Part shown: positions 8,374 through 17,200 of the stretch, piece by piece
Layout: each line of letters starts with the position of its first letter
How positions within the stretch are numbered: position 1 is the first letter of the stretch
Assembly: GCA_944322585.1 (NCBI GenBank)
Contig: CALUPB010000003.1
Coordinates: 186,001-250,000, forward strand
DNA length: 64,000 bases
Direction of reading: 5' to 3'
Source of the DNA: an uncultured Bacteroidales bacterium
Lineage (GTDB): Bacteria; Bacteroidota; Bacteroidia; Bacteroidales; UBA932
The notes under the pieces: model-generated
Databases searched by the model: none
Told to the model about the DNA's origin: nothing
What the model saw: only the letters and a program-made list of their open reading frames with translations
Translations under genes and position numbers: made by a program

Positions 8374-8433
8374 CTATACCCTTTTCTGAGAATAGTAAAA
8401 ATAATAAAAGCTAAATCGGAACCCGTTTCTCAT
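8374..8433 (-). CDS. Phe/Tyr-rich leader peptide of the aromatic operon
   Basis: A 19-codon open frame reads MRNGFRFSFYYFYYSQKRV and ends in TAG. Eight of the ten residues from position 5 to 14 are Phe (4) or Tyr (4), far beyond chance, and exactly the amino acids made by the operon that follows. The ATG is only a few bases downstream of the predicted transcription start (-7 box TAGATTTG at 8442-8449), so the message would be nearly leaderless. The stop codon abuts TCCGGA (8368-8373), which can pair with the left arm of the downstream terminator. The reading and coordinates are seen; the control role is inferred from classical phe/trp attenuators. Confidence 0.8.
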   Translation of the reverse strand: MRNGFRFSFYYFYYSQKRV

Positions 8434-8441
8434 AACAGTCA

Positions 8442-8449
8442 CAAATCTA
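8442..8449 (-). promoter_or_regulatory. -7 promoter element of the aromatic operon leader
   Basis: TAGATTTG on the minus strand fits TAnnTTTG. It ends eight bases before the leader ATG, placing transcription start within a few bases of the leader peptide. No good -33 TTTG is seen. Upstream, two TTCCGGA copies (near 8459-8478) have unknown meaning. Confidence 0.55.
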
Positions 8450-8536
8450 CGAAAATTTTCCGGAACTTGTTCTTCCGGAGCTGTATTTTTCAGAAATTTT
8501 CTGACAGGCAGCATACAGGACACGTACTTTGACGCG

Positions 8537-9100
8537 TCATACAGTCATTATATCCTTTTCCTTGGCAGCACAGAGCTCATCTACCTTCTTGCCGAAAGTG
8601 TCCGTCTCCTTCTGGACATTCTGCTCATAGTCCTTCTGCACATCCTCCGGCAGGCCTTCCTTCTGAGCTTTCTTAAGAGCCTCGATGGCATCCCTTCTGG
8701 CATTACGGACAACTATCTTGGCATTTTCGCCTGCTGTCTTCACTTTCTTTATCAGTTCCTTGCGTCTCTCCTCGGTAAGAGGCGGCACTACACAGCGGAT
8801 ACTCTCGCCGTTGTTCTGCGGAGTCAGTCCTATATTGGCATCCATTATGGCCTTCTCGATGGCAGGGATCATCTTCTTTTCCCAAGGCTGGATCATAATG
8901 GTCTTGGCATCCGGAGTCGTCACGGAAGCCACCTGCGGGACAGGAGTGGGCGTACCATAATAATCCACAAGCACATTATTGAATATCAATGTATTCGCCT
9001 TTCCTACACGATAAGTCTTCAGATCCTCTTCAAGGAACTTCACAGCGTCGGACATCTTGACCTTTGCGCTGTCCAGGATTTCTTTCGCTTTGTCTAACAT
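8537..9100 (-). CDS. frr: Ribosome recycling factor
   Basis: Splits post-termination ribosomes together with EF-G. The 187-residue length is standard. Recognisable parts are the N-terminal helix (AKVKMSDAVKFLEEDLKTYRVGKANTLIFNNVLVDYYGTPTPVPQVASVTTPDAKTI is represented across residues 14-70), MIQPWEKKMIPAIEKAI and the helical RRKELIKKVKTAGENAKIVVRNARRDA. It follows pyrH by 38 bases on the minus strand, the common bacterial arrangement, so the two genes are probably one transcript. Confidence 0.95.
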   Translation of the reverse strand: MLDKAKEILDSAKVKMSDAVKFLEEDLKTYRVGKANTLIFNNVLVDYYGTPTPVPQVASVTTPDAKTIMIQPWEKKMIPAIEKAIMDANIGLTPQNNGESIRCVVPPLTEERRKELIKKVKTAGENAKIVVRNARRDAIEALKKAQKEGLPEDVQKDYEQNVQKETDTFGKKVDELCAAKEKDIMTV

Positions 9101-9138
9101 AATATCTCTTTTTAAAATTGTCTATATCCGGTCCCCTG

Positions 9139-9858
9139 CTACACATGGACGACAGTACCGACCTTTTCTCCACGGACAAGCGCCGTAAGGTTCCCCGTGC
9201 GGTTCATGTCGAACACTATTACAGGCATATTCCCTTCACGGCAGAGGGCGAATGCAGTCTGGTCCATAACTTTCAGATGGTCTTCCATAGCCTTGTCGAA
9301 TGTCAGGTCGTCATACTTTACCGCATCCGGAACCTTCTCCGGATCGGCAGTATACACCCCGTCGACACGTGTCCCTTTCAGCAGAGCGTCCGCCTTTATT
9401 TCGAGAGCCCGGAGAGCAGCCCCGGAATCCGTCGTAAAGAAAGGATTGCCGGTCCCGCCTGCAATGAGGGCGACTCCGCCCTTCTCAAGGACGGCCACAG
9501 CGTCATCCCTCATATAATAACGTGCCACCGGCATCATTGGCGTGGCCGTGAACACTTCCGCTTCCAGTCCGGCAGACCTGAGGGCCATGGCCAGGCCGAG
9601 GGAATTTATTACAGTGGCAAGCATACCCATCTTGTCCCCGTCTACCCTGTCGAAGCCCTTGCCCGTACCGGCAAGTCCCCTGAAGATATTGCCTCCTCCT
9701 ATGACTATGGCCACCTGCAGACCGCCATGCACAGCCTCCGCTATCTCACCTGCATACCGGGCAAGCCACTCTTCGCTTATGCCTTTCCCCTCCGGACCTC
9801 CCAGGCTTTCCCCGCTGAGCTTCAGCAGGACCCTTTTGTATTTCATCGAATTTTCCAT
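9139..9858 (-). CDS. pyrH: Uridylate kinase (UMP kinase)
   Basis: Phosphorylates UMP to UDP in pyrimidine synthesis; hexameric amino-acid-kinase fold. Seen: KRVLLKLSGESLGG at the N terminus, VAIVIGGGNIFRG, DKMGMLATVINSLGLA, VALIAGGTGNPFFTTDSGAALRALEI near residue 140 and GTRVDGVYTADPEK. The frame is open to 9969, but those extra residues are not family-like and would overlap the predicted promoter (9892-9899). The ATG at 9856-9858 (MENSMKYKR) or the next at 9844-9846 (MKYKR) is therefore preferred. Forms an operon with frr; divergent to the cytochrome b gene. Confidence 0.94.
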   Translation of the reverse strand: MENSMKYKRVLLKLSGESLGGPEGKGISEEWLARYAGEIAEAVHGGLQVAIVIGGGNIFRGLAGTGKGFDRVDGDKMGMLATVINSLGLAMALRSAGLEAEVFTATPMMPVARYYMRDDAVAVLEKGGVALIAGGTGNPFFTTDSGAALRALEIKADALLKGTRVDGVYTADPEKVPDAVKYDDLTFDKAMEDHLKVMDQTAFALCREGNMPVIVFDMNRTGNLTALVRGEKVGTVVHV

Positions 9859-9891
9859 ACCGACATGCGATTCCCGAAAAAAACAGATAAA

Positions 9892-9923
9892 CAAAAGTAT
9901 CGAATTATTATGAAACTTGCAAG
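9892..9923 (-). promoter_or_regulatory. Promoter of pyrH-frr
   Basis: TACTTTTG (9892-9899, minus strand) fits TAnnTTTG, with CTTG (9920-9923) 20 bases upstream as an imperfect -33 element. It lies 34 bases before the chosen start and overlaps the divergent control region of the cytochrome b gene. Confidence 0.5.
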
Positions 9924-9931
9924 AAAGAATA

Positions 9932-9939
9932 TATCTTTG
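9932..9939 (+). promoter_or_regulatory. -7 promoter element of the cytochrome b gene
   Basis: TATCTTTG fits TAnnTTTG and lies 39 bases before the ATG at 9979. It faces away from the pyrH promoter; the two -7 boxes are 32 bases apart. Confidence 0.5.
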
Positions 9940-9978
9940 CAGTGCTAAAGGAAAACTGAACAAAATCAAGCTGACAAT

Positions 9979-10665
9979 ATGGCAAACATTTTCACATCTT
10001 CAATAGGCAAGAAACTCATAATGAGCATTACAGGCCTGTTCCTGATTATCTTCCTCCTTCTTCACCTGACAATCAACTTCTTTTCAGTGATCGATTCATG
10101 CACTGGAAATTTTGTCGCAGGCAATACGGACGGGCTTTTTGCATTAGGATGCGAATTCATGTCGACTCCGATAATCACCGTAATGGTCCCTATACTTGCA
10201 CTCGGGTTCATAATACATATAATATATGCGACCTACCTGACCTGGTCCAACATCAGGACCCGCGGCGGCTATAACCGCTACGAAGTGGCAAGCAAGGCCA
10301 AAGCCGAGTCTTGGGCTGCGAAGAACATGTTCGCCCTCGGGATCATCGTATTGGGTTTCATCGTATTCCACCTCACCCATTTCTGGGATGAGATGCAGCT
10401 CAAGGAGTTCATGGGTCAGGAAGCGGCTGATCCTTATACTCTCCTTACGACCACTTTCGGACGATGGTGGGTTGTAGTGCTGTACATTGTCTGGTTCGGA
10501 GCCCTGTGGTTCCACCTCACCCACGGTTTCTGGAGCGCATTCCAGACCATCGGCTGGAGCAACCGGATATGGGAAAAGAGACTCAAGGTCATCGGCTACA
10601 TTTTCGCGACGATTATATTTCTTGGATTTACTACCGTAGCAATCAATGCCTATATAATGGCATAG
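9979..10665 (+). CDS. sdhC: Succinate dehydrogenase / fumarate reductase cytochrome b subunit (standalone)
   Basis: Membrane anchor that binds heme and passes electrons between menaquinone and the flavoprotein/iron-sulfur subunits. The 228 residues match the Bacteroidota (B. fragilis FrdC-like) type. Five hydrophobic helices are visible (about 13-33, 58-83, 110-130, 150-175, 200-225) with histidines in LLLHLTINFF, FIIHIIYA, FHLTHFWD and WFHLTHGFW that suit heme or quinone binding. In this phylum the gene is normally followed directly by frdA and frdB. Here a strong terminator and then trpB follow, and neither partner is in the window. Family call is solid; whether the partners are encoded elsewhere cannot be seen. 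Confidence 0.88.
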   Translation: MANIFTSSIGKKLIMSITGLFLIIFLLLHLTINFFSVIDSCTGNFVAGNTDGLFALGCEFMSTPIITVMVPILALGFIIHIIYATYLTWSNIRTRGGYNRYEVASKAKAESWAAKNMFALGIIVLGFIVFHLTHFWDEMQLKEFMGQEAADPYTLLTTTFGRWWVVVLYIVWFGALWFHLTHGFWSAFQTIGWSNRIWEKRLKVIGYIFATIIFLGFTTVAINAYIMA

Positions 10666-10688
10666 TGGAAAATCCAGAATGAGATAGC

Positions 10689-10726
10689 GGACGGCTGGCC
10701 GGATGACGGTCAGCCGTCCTTTTTTA
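10689..10726 (+). terminator. Intrinsic terminator after the cytochrome b gene
   Basis: A nine-base-pair stem GGACGGCTG / CAGCCGTCC (10689-10697 with 10711-10719) is followed by six T and ATT. It begins 24 bases past the stop codon and closes the cytochrome b transcript as a single-gene unit. Confidence 0.85.
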
Positions 10727-10807
10727 TTGTCCTGTCTTCCGTCATGCCGCATGACATTACCCCAAAAAGAAACATAATTCCAATTATCATATTAAAAACA
10801 TCAGATT

Positions 10808-12127
10808 ATGAAACAGAAAAGATTTTTCCTTCAGGAGAAGGAGCTGCCGACACAATGGTACAACATCCAGGCAGACATGATCAACAAACCTCTGCCTCTG
10901 CTCAATCCGGCGACGAAACAGCCTCTGAAACCGGAAGACCTGTATCCGATCTTCGCTGAAGAACTTTCCCGGCAGGAACTCAACCAGACTGACCGCTACA
11001 TCGACATCCCCGAACAGGTACAGGAAATGTACAGGTACTACAGGTCGACCCCGCTTGTCCGGGCATACGGTCTCGAAAAGGCTCTCGACACACCTGCCCA
11101 TATATATTTCAAGAACGAAAGCGTCAGCCCTGTAGGGTCCCACAAACTGAATTCGGCAATAGCCCAGGCATATTACTGCAAGAAAGAGGGAGTGACGAAT
11201 GTCACCACCGAGACAGGAGCAGGACAATGGGGTACCGCCCTTTCCTATGCCGCCCGTGTGTTCGGTCTGGAAGCGGCCGTCTATCAGGTAAAGATAAGCT
11301 ATGAGCAGAAGCCGTACAGGAGAAGCATGATGCAGGTGTTCGGGGCACAGGTGACGCCTTCACCTTCAATGTCCACAAGGGCCGGAAAGGATATCCTGAC
11401 AGTAAATCCGAACTATCAGGGCTCTCTCGGTACTGCAATATCGGAGGCCGTGGAACTTGCACAGATGACACCGGGCTGCAAATATACCTTGGGGTCGGTA
11501 ATGAGCCATGTTTCCCTTCACCAGACCGTAATCGGACTTGAGGCCGAGAAGCAGATGGAAATGGCCGGAGAATATCCGGACGTGGTCATAGCCTGCTTCG
11601 GAGGAGGTTCCAATTTCGGAGGTATCTCTTTCCCGTTCATGAGACACAATATCCTGGAAGGCAGGAAAACACGCTTTGTCGCAGCGGAACCGGCATCATG
11701 TCCGAAACTGACCAAGGGGAAATTCGAATATGATTTCGGTGACGAGACAGGATACACGCCGCTGCTTCCTATGTTCACCCTCGGGCACAAGTTCGCCCCG
11801 GCAAACATACATGCCGGCGGGCTGAGGTATCATGGTGCAGGAGTGATCGTTTCCCAGCTTCTGAAAGACGGGTACATGGAAGCCGTAGACATCGAACAGC
11901 TCGATTCGTTCAAGGCCGGCTGTCTGTTTGCCAGGACAGAAGGCATAGTCCCTGCTCCGGAATCCTGCCATGCGATTGCCGCCACCATCGACGAAGCTCT
12001 CAAATGCAAGGAAGCCGGAGAAAGCAAGGTCCTGTTGTTCAACCTGTCCGGACACGGCCTGATGGACATGTCCGCATATGACCAGTATCTTGCAGGAAAC
12101 CTGTCCAACTATACCTATAACGGCTGA
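10808..12127 (+). CDS. trpB: Tryptophan synthase beta chain, TrpB2 type
   Basis: Pyridoxal-phosphate enzyme that joins indole and serine to make tryptophan. The 439 residues, the long N-terminal region and PLVRAYGLEKAL plus GSHKLNSAIAQAYYCKKEG (lysine of the cofactor motif near residue 109) place it with the TrpB2 branch rather than TrpB1. Other marks are TTETGAGQWGTALSYAA, CFGGGSNFGGISFPF (phosphate loop), LRYHGAGVIVSQL and EGIVPAPESCHAIAA. No trpA or other trp gene is adjacent; TrpB2 proteins often stand alone and may work with free indole. No leader peptide is seen upstream, although the phylum promoter motif is not obvious either. Confidence 0.9.
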   Translation: MKQKRFFLQEKELPTQWYNIQADMINKPLPLLNPATKQPLKPEDLYPIFAEELSRQELNQTDRYIDIPEQVQEMYRYYRSTPLVRAYGLEKALDTPAHIYFKNESVSPVGSHKLNSAIAQAYYCKKEGVTNVTTETGAGQWGTALSYAARVFGLEAAVYQVKISYEQKPYRRSMMQVFGAQVTPSPSMSTRAGKDILTVNPNYQGSLGTAISEAVELAQMTPGCKYTLGSVMSHVSLHQTVIGLEAEKQMEMAGEYPDVVIACFGGGSNFGGISFPFMRHNILEGRKTRFVAAEPASCPKLTKGKFEYDFGDETGYTPLLPMFTLGHKFAPANIHAGGLRYHGAGVIVSQLLKDGYMEAVDIEQLDSFKAGCLFARTEGIVPAPESCHAIAATIDEALKCKEAGESKVLLFNLSGHGLMDMSAYDQYLAGNLSNYTYNG

Positions 12128-12130
12128 CAG

Positions 12131-12317
12131 TCCAGGAAAGATTTCCTGGACCGCGGCGCCTCCTGAGAGAGGCCGACCCAATCTCTCTGAATCGGGCTGA
12201 CAGGCCCGCAGGAACCGTGGCAGGCGGACGAGAAATCTGGGAATACATCAAAGAAGAGGCTCTCACTTTTGCCATTGATGACAGATCACATGCGCAGAGG
12301 TGGGAGCTTTTCTTTTA
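12131..12317 (+). ncRNA. Candidate structured RNA or 3' untranslated region after trpB
   Basis: The gap between trpB and the converging peptidase gene is rich in nested stems. There is a TCCAGGAA/TTCCTGGA hairpin (12131-12150), CGCCT with AGGCG enclosing AGAGAG/CTCTCT and CGGGC/GCCCG hairpins (about 12157-12233), and a final stem GCTCTCAC / GTGGGAGC (12259-12266 with 12300-12307) followed by TTTTCTTTT. The last element looks like a terminator with a long loop. No protein is evident. It may be only a folded 3' end of the trpB message or a separate small RNA. I could not match it by eye to 6S, SRP, tmRNA, RNase P or a known riboswitch. Confidence 0.3.
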
Positions 12318-12365
12318 ATATGAGATGAAAAACAATGACAATCAGGACGAGAGTACTTCCTGATC

Positions 12366-14186
12366 TTACAGAGGCGCGGTCCTGACTTTCAGCCATTCGG
12401 CCACATCCTCGGGAAGGAGCGGTGCAAGACGGCTGCAGACAGACGCATTATAGGCATTGAGCCATTCCGTCTCTTCCTTTGTCATCAGTTCCCTCACAAT
12501 CGGAGCCGTGTCTATATGACAGACAGTCAAAGTCTCGAAGGAAAGCCAGCTGCCGAAAGCATTGCTGCCGTCCTCCCGGCATAGAAGGATATTCTCATGA
12601 CGTACTCCATGCTGGCCCTGCCGATAGATTCCGGGCTCATCCGATGTCACCATTCCCGGAAGCAAAGGCTGCCGGTTGAAATCCTGCCTGATGCTCTGCG
12701 GACCTTCATGCACCCCGAGATAAAATCCGATCCCGTGTCCCGTACCGTGCCCGAAATTGCGGCGGGCCTTCCAGAGGGCATTCTTCGCAAGCACATCTAT
12801 CTGGCAGCCGGCCGTCCCGGACGGGAACACAGCCATTGCCAGCTGTATCATGCCTTTCAGGACAAGCGTATAGTCTTCCCTCTCCAGTTCCGTACACTCC
12901 CCGAGAGGGACTGTCCTCGTAATGTCCGTCGTCCCGAAAAAATACTGCCCGCCGGAATCCGCTAAATACAGTCCGTGAGGTTCAAGCACTGCCGAACCAT
13001 GCTCCGGTGTACTGTAATGCGGCAGGGCGGCGTTCGCCCCGTAGGCGGATATATTCCCGAAACTGTTCCCCCGGTATCCTTCGATTTCCGAACGCAACGA
13101 AGTCAGTTTCATCGAGGCATCCCATTCAGTGATCCTTTCCCCTGACCTTACGGACATATCAAGCCAGTAGAGAAAACGTTCCATGGCGACTCCATCCTGA
13201 AGATACGCTTCGCGCAGGGCCGCTATTTCGGTCCTGTTCTTAACCGCCTTGCGCAGAATCACCGGTGAAGTGCCGGTTACCGTATTCTCCCTGCCGAATA
13301 TGCCGGACACATACCTGTACAGATGTTCGTTGAGGGAAGCCGTATCGACATATATCCTGCATCCGTCAGCCGCCTGGTCAGCCAACGTTATCCCGACATC
13401 ATCATAATCCGATATCTCGACCCCGTCCGACATTATTTCCACGAAACTGTCTTCCGTATCCTGATCCGGCCGGCGCGACATATCCTTGCGGACAAACCAT
13501 ATCGCCCTGTCCAAAGAGACATACAGATAGGATATTACAAAAGGGTTATAGGCAATGTCGCTGCCGCGTACATTAAGCAGCCAGGCAATCTCGTCAAGAG
13601 AGGACAGGAGGATGGCATCGCAGTCTTTCGACATCAGGAATTTCCTGAGCCACACTATTTTCTGCATCCTGGACTCGCCCACATCCGACTCGTCCAGAGT
13701 TATGATCGGAGACACGGGAATACGCGGTCTGTCAAGCCACAGCCCGTCAAGCAGGCCCGGAATATCCACGATTTTCCACTCGCCTTCCTCATAGGATTCC
13801 GACAGAGCCGTTCCGATTTCCTCCACAGCGGCAACAGACATGCAGCTGCCGTCAAGAGCCACTACCCGACAATATCCGGCAAGCCATTCCGGCACAGGGA
13901 CGGAATCCGGCTGACGCGTCCTGTGCAGTTCTATCCCGGTGCCCTGCAATTGTTCAAGAGCCTGGATAAAATATCTGGAATCCGTCCAAAGCCCTGCATG
14001 ATCTGCCGTTATCACGATATCCCCCGCCTCTCCGGTAAATCCGGACACCCACTGCACAGCCTGCCATCTCGGAGCAGGATACTCGCTGGCGTGAGGATCG
14101 GACGCCCCTATCACCACTGCATCCCATCCGTTCTCAGCCATCATTCTCCTGACAGCCTCCACCCTTTCGTAATGAACATTTCCCAT
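12366..14186 (-). CDS. pepP: Xaa-Pro aminopeptidase, M24B family (long form)
   Basis: Removes N-terminal residues that precede proline. The 606 residues match the long aminopeptidase P form: two creatinase-N-like domains (about 1-310) followed by a pita-bread catalytic domain. Metal ligands are visible in LADSGGQYFFGTTDITRTVPLG (two Asp), GTGHGIGFYLGVHEGP (His), TSDEPGIYRQGQHGVRHENI (Glu, Glu). No signal peptide, so probably cytoplasmic. It is a single gene with its own promoter (TAATTTTG at 14208-14215) and is divergent from no gene; the regulator gene 3' end lies upstream. The gene symbol reflects family function and may differ in other annotations. Confidence 0.9.
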   Translation of the reverse strand: MGNVHYERVEAVRRMMAENGWDAVVIGASDPHASEYPAPRWQAVQWVSGFTGEAGDIVITADHAGLWTDSRYFIQALEQLQGTGIELHRTRQPDSVPVPEWLAGYCRVVALDGSCMSVAAVEEIGTALSESYEEGEWKIVDIPGLLDGLWLDRPRIPVSPIITLDESDVGESRMQKIVWLRKFLMSKDCDAILLSSLDEIAWLLNVRGSDIAYNPFVISYLYVSLDRAIWFVRKDMSRRPDQDTEDSFVEIMSDGVEISDYDDVGITLADQAADGCRIYVDTASLNEHLYRYVSGIFGRENTVTGTSPVILRKAVKNRTEIAALREAYLQDGVAMERFLYWLDMSVRSGERITEWDASMKLTSLRSEIEGYRGNSFGNISAYGANAALPHYSTPEHGSAVLEPHGLYLADSGGQYFFGTTDITRTVPLGECTELEREDYTLVLKGMIQLAMAVFPSGTAGCQIDVLAKNALWKARRNFGHGTGHGIGFYLGVHEGPQSIRQDFNRQPLLPGMVTSDEPGIYRQGQHGVRHENILLCREDGSNAFGSWLSFETLTVCHIDTAPIVRELMTKEETEWLNAYNASVCSRLAPLLPEDVAEWLKVRTAPL

Positions 14187-14207
14187 ATTTACCTACAGAT
14201 AACCGGG

Positions 14208-14239
14208 CAAAATTATATATAATTGCAGAATGTCCCAAA
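14208..14239 (-). promoter_or_regulatory. Promoter of the Xaa-Pro aminopeptidase gene
   Basis: On the minus strand TAATTTTG (14208-14215) is the -7 element and TTTG (14236-14239) lies exactly 20 bases upstream as the -33 element, both perfect matches to the Bacteroidota consensus. The ATG follows 22 bases after the -7 box. Confidence 0.7.
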
Positions 14240-14268
14240 TAACCGGCAGGAAACCGGAATGCGATATT

Positions 14269-17200
14269 TTATAAATCCTTTTTCTGCCGGATAAAATCTC
14301 CAGGAAGAATACCGAACTGTTCAAAGAAGCAATGACTGAAATATGAAGGAGTATTGAAGCCTGACAGATAGGCCACCTCGTTTATCTGATATTGTCCTTG
14401 AGAAAGAAGTTCCGCCGCATGTTTAAGCCTTGTCAGACGTATGTATTCATTAGGAGTAAGTCCTACCAGACTTTTAATCTTTCTCTGCATTTTAGATTGG
14501 CTGACAGCCAATTCCCGAGCAAGATCCTTGACAGAAAAACGTTCATTCGAGATATTGTCCATAATAACCTTGTCCATTTTCAAAAGAAAGGTATCCTCTA
14601 TTCCGGCTTCACCTTTCCCATCCTTACCGAACGGCAAATGCAGGAAGCGGTCCCTTGCCAATTTTCTGTTTTCCATTATACTGGCAAGCTGTGCTCTCAA
14701 TACATTAATGGAAAACGGTTTGGTAATATAGACTTCCGCACCGGACTTCAAGCCTTCTATATTAGCCTCATCCGATGTCCGGGCTGACAGAAGGATAACC
14801 GGAATATGAGAATACAGTTCGTTGGATTTCAAGAGTTTCAGGAACTCTATACCGTCCATTCTCGGCATTACGACATCACTTACAACGATATCGACATTGC
14901 GTCTTGCCACCTGTCTTAAAGCATCCTCGCCGTCCGCTGCAATCATGACATTATATCTGTCAGCAAGATTTTTCTGCAAAAAATCCCTCAGATCCGCATT
15001 GTCTTCTATTATCATCAGATCCGGTCTGACATCCGGACTGCACGAGCCATTATCATCTGACAGTTCGGATTCATGATATTCTCCTGCGAATCCTGTCCTG
15101 CGCGGAAGAATTACCGCAAATGCAGTTTCCGTGACAGAACTCGTCACAGAAATGGAACCGGAAAGCCCTGTCACTAACTGTCTTACAAGAGAAAGCCCGA
15201 GTCCTGTCCCGGAAACATATCCCCTTCTCGGTTCATATACATTCTCCTGCTCAACTCTGTAGAAAGGATCAAAAATCTTGTCTACATATTCTTCCGGTAT
15301 CATATCTCCGTCATTCAGTATTCTGACAGACATGTTCTCTTCGGTAATGTCCACTTCTATACGGACATAACTTTCAGCATATTTCAATCCATTATCTACA
15401 ATATTGCCGATAATCTTGGTCACCGCATCCGGATCCGACAACATTGTAAAAATCCCGAAATCAGGGACAAGTTCCAGCCTTATATTTCTCTTGTCCGCCT
15501 CCGGACCATACCGGAAAAAGATTTTCCGGAAAATTTCCATAGCATCGAACTTTTCATATTTAAGCCTGTACTTGTCTTCCTCTATTTTTCTGAAATCCAG
15601 CAACTGATCGATCAGTTCAGTAAGTCTGTCGGTATTCTTTTCTATTACCTTGAGATTCTCTTCGAAATTTTCGTCACTGTCCCTTGAAGCGACTATCATC
15701 TCAAGAGGGGCTTTGATAAGACTCAGAGGTGTCCTTATTTCATGCGCAATACTTGTGAAGAAATTTATCTTGTTCTTATATATCTCCTTTTCCTGTTCTT
15801 TTCTTATATCATCAAGCCTGCGTTCCTGCACGGTACGATATCTTTTTATAATAAAAAATATTATGAGAGCCAAAAAACAGAGCAGGATCAGAATATAGAC
15901 AAAATATGCTACCCGGCTTTTCCACAGCGGAGGCAGGATTGTAATTGACAATGTATCCCCTGTATAATTCCATATACCATCGCTATTGGCACCTCTTACC
16001 ATAAGATTGTAATGCCCGGATGGCAGATTATAGAAAGTTATGCTCCGTCTGTCATTGACTTCTCTCCATTCGTCCGTTTCCGAAAGCCTGTACTGGACAC
16101 GGTTGCATTCCGGAGCCACAAAACTCAATACAGACACATTCACTGTAAAAATAGAACTGTCATATGTCAGTGCTATCTTTTTCCCGTTGCCATAAAGATT
16201 AATTTCTTTCCCTACGGCATCTATGACAGAAGATATATGCACAGGCGGAATATCAGTGTTGATATAGATACAGTCAGGATTAATTACATTGAACCCGTTA
16301 ATCCCTCCAAAGAACAAAAGCCCGTCCCTGCTTTTCAGGCATGCGAGATAATTGAACTGGTTACTTTGCAGTCCGTCTTCCATATCAAGATTCCTGATAT
16401 CCCATGTTTCGGGATCTATTACGCTTATTCCTCTGTTGGTACTTACCCATATATTCCCTCTGCTGTCATTGAGCAGTCCGTATGTAACATTGCTGGCGAG
16501 ACCTGCTTCTTCATTTATTACTGTAAAATCATCCTCTCCATAATTGTATTTGCATATGCCTCCGCCTTGTGAAGTAAACCACAAACGCTGGTTATCATCG
16601 ACATATACACCGGTCAGTCTATTATAACATATCGAATTGGGGACGCTGCTGTCAGGGTAATAGTTTTTCCATTCCCCAGTCCCGGGCTTACGGCAATATG
16701 CCCCCGTAAAATAACTTGCTATCCATATATTCCCAAGATGGTCTTCTGCAATGGATCTTATAAACACATCCAGTCCGGCACTTTCCAAAGTTCTCGTGTC
16801 AAGATCAAAAATATAAAGGCCGAATGCTGTCCCCACATAAATATCACCGGTCGAACTTCTGAACATTGAGAACACACTGTTATTATTGATATGCGCCAGA
16901 TTGGACGGAAAGAGCTGGCAATTCTCGAACTCTCCTGTATTCAAATCCAATATATCCAGGCCTCTGGAAAAAGTGCCTATCAGAAGTCTGTCTCCGACAG
17001 CGAGCAAAGAATGTACGTTATGATAACTCAAACCGCCTTTATCCGGTGAAGGCATATAATTCCTAAAATGGCCGGTCCTGCGATTGAAATAACTGATCCC
17101 GTTATCTTCAGTCGCTATCCAGATATTACCTGCGTCATCCTCGCAGAAATTACTCACGGCCTTTCCGGAAATGGAACAATTGCCGGTGGACGGATAATAA

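Noticed and set aside
12131-12240. Cobalamin or TPP riboswitch after trpB (CTGAGA and GCAGGAACC words)
   Set aside because: The conserved cores of both riboswitch classes are absent, and the element is at a 3' end rather than in front of a vitamin gene.
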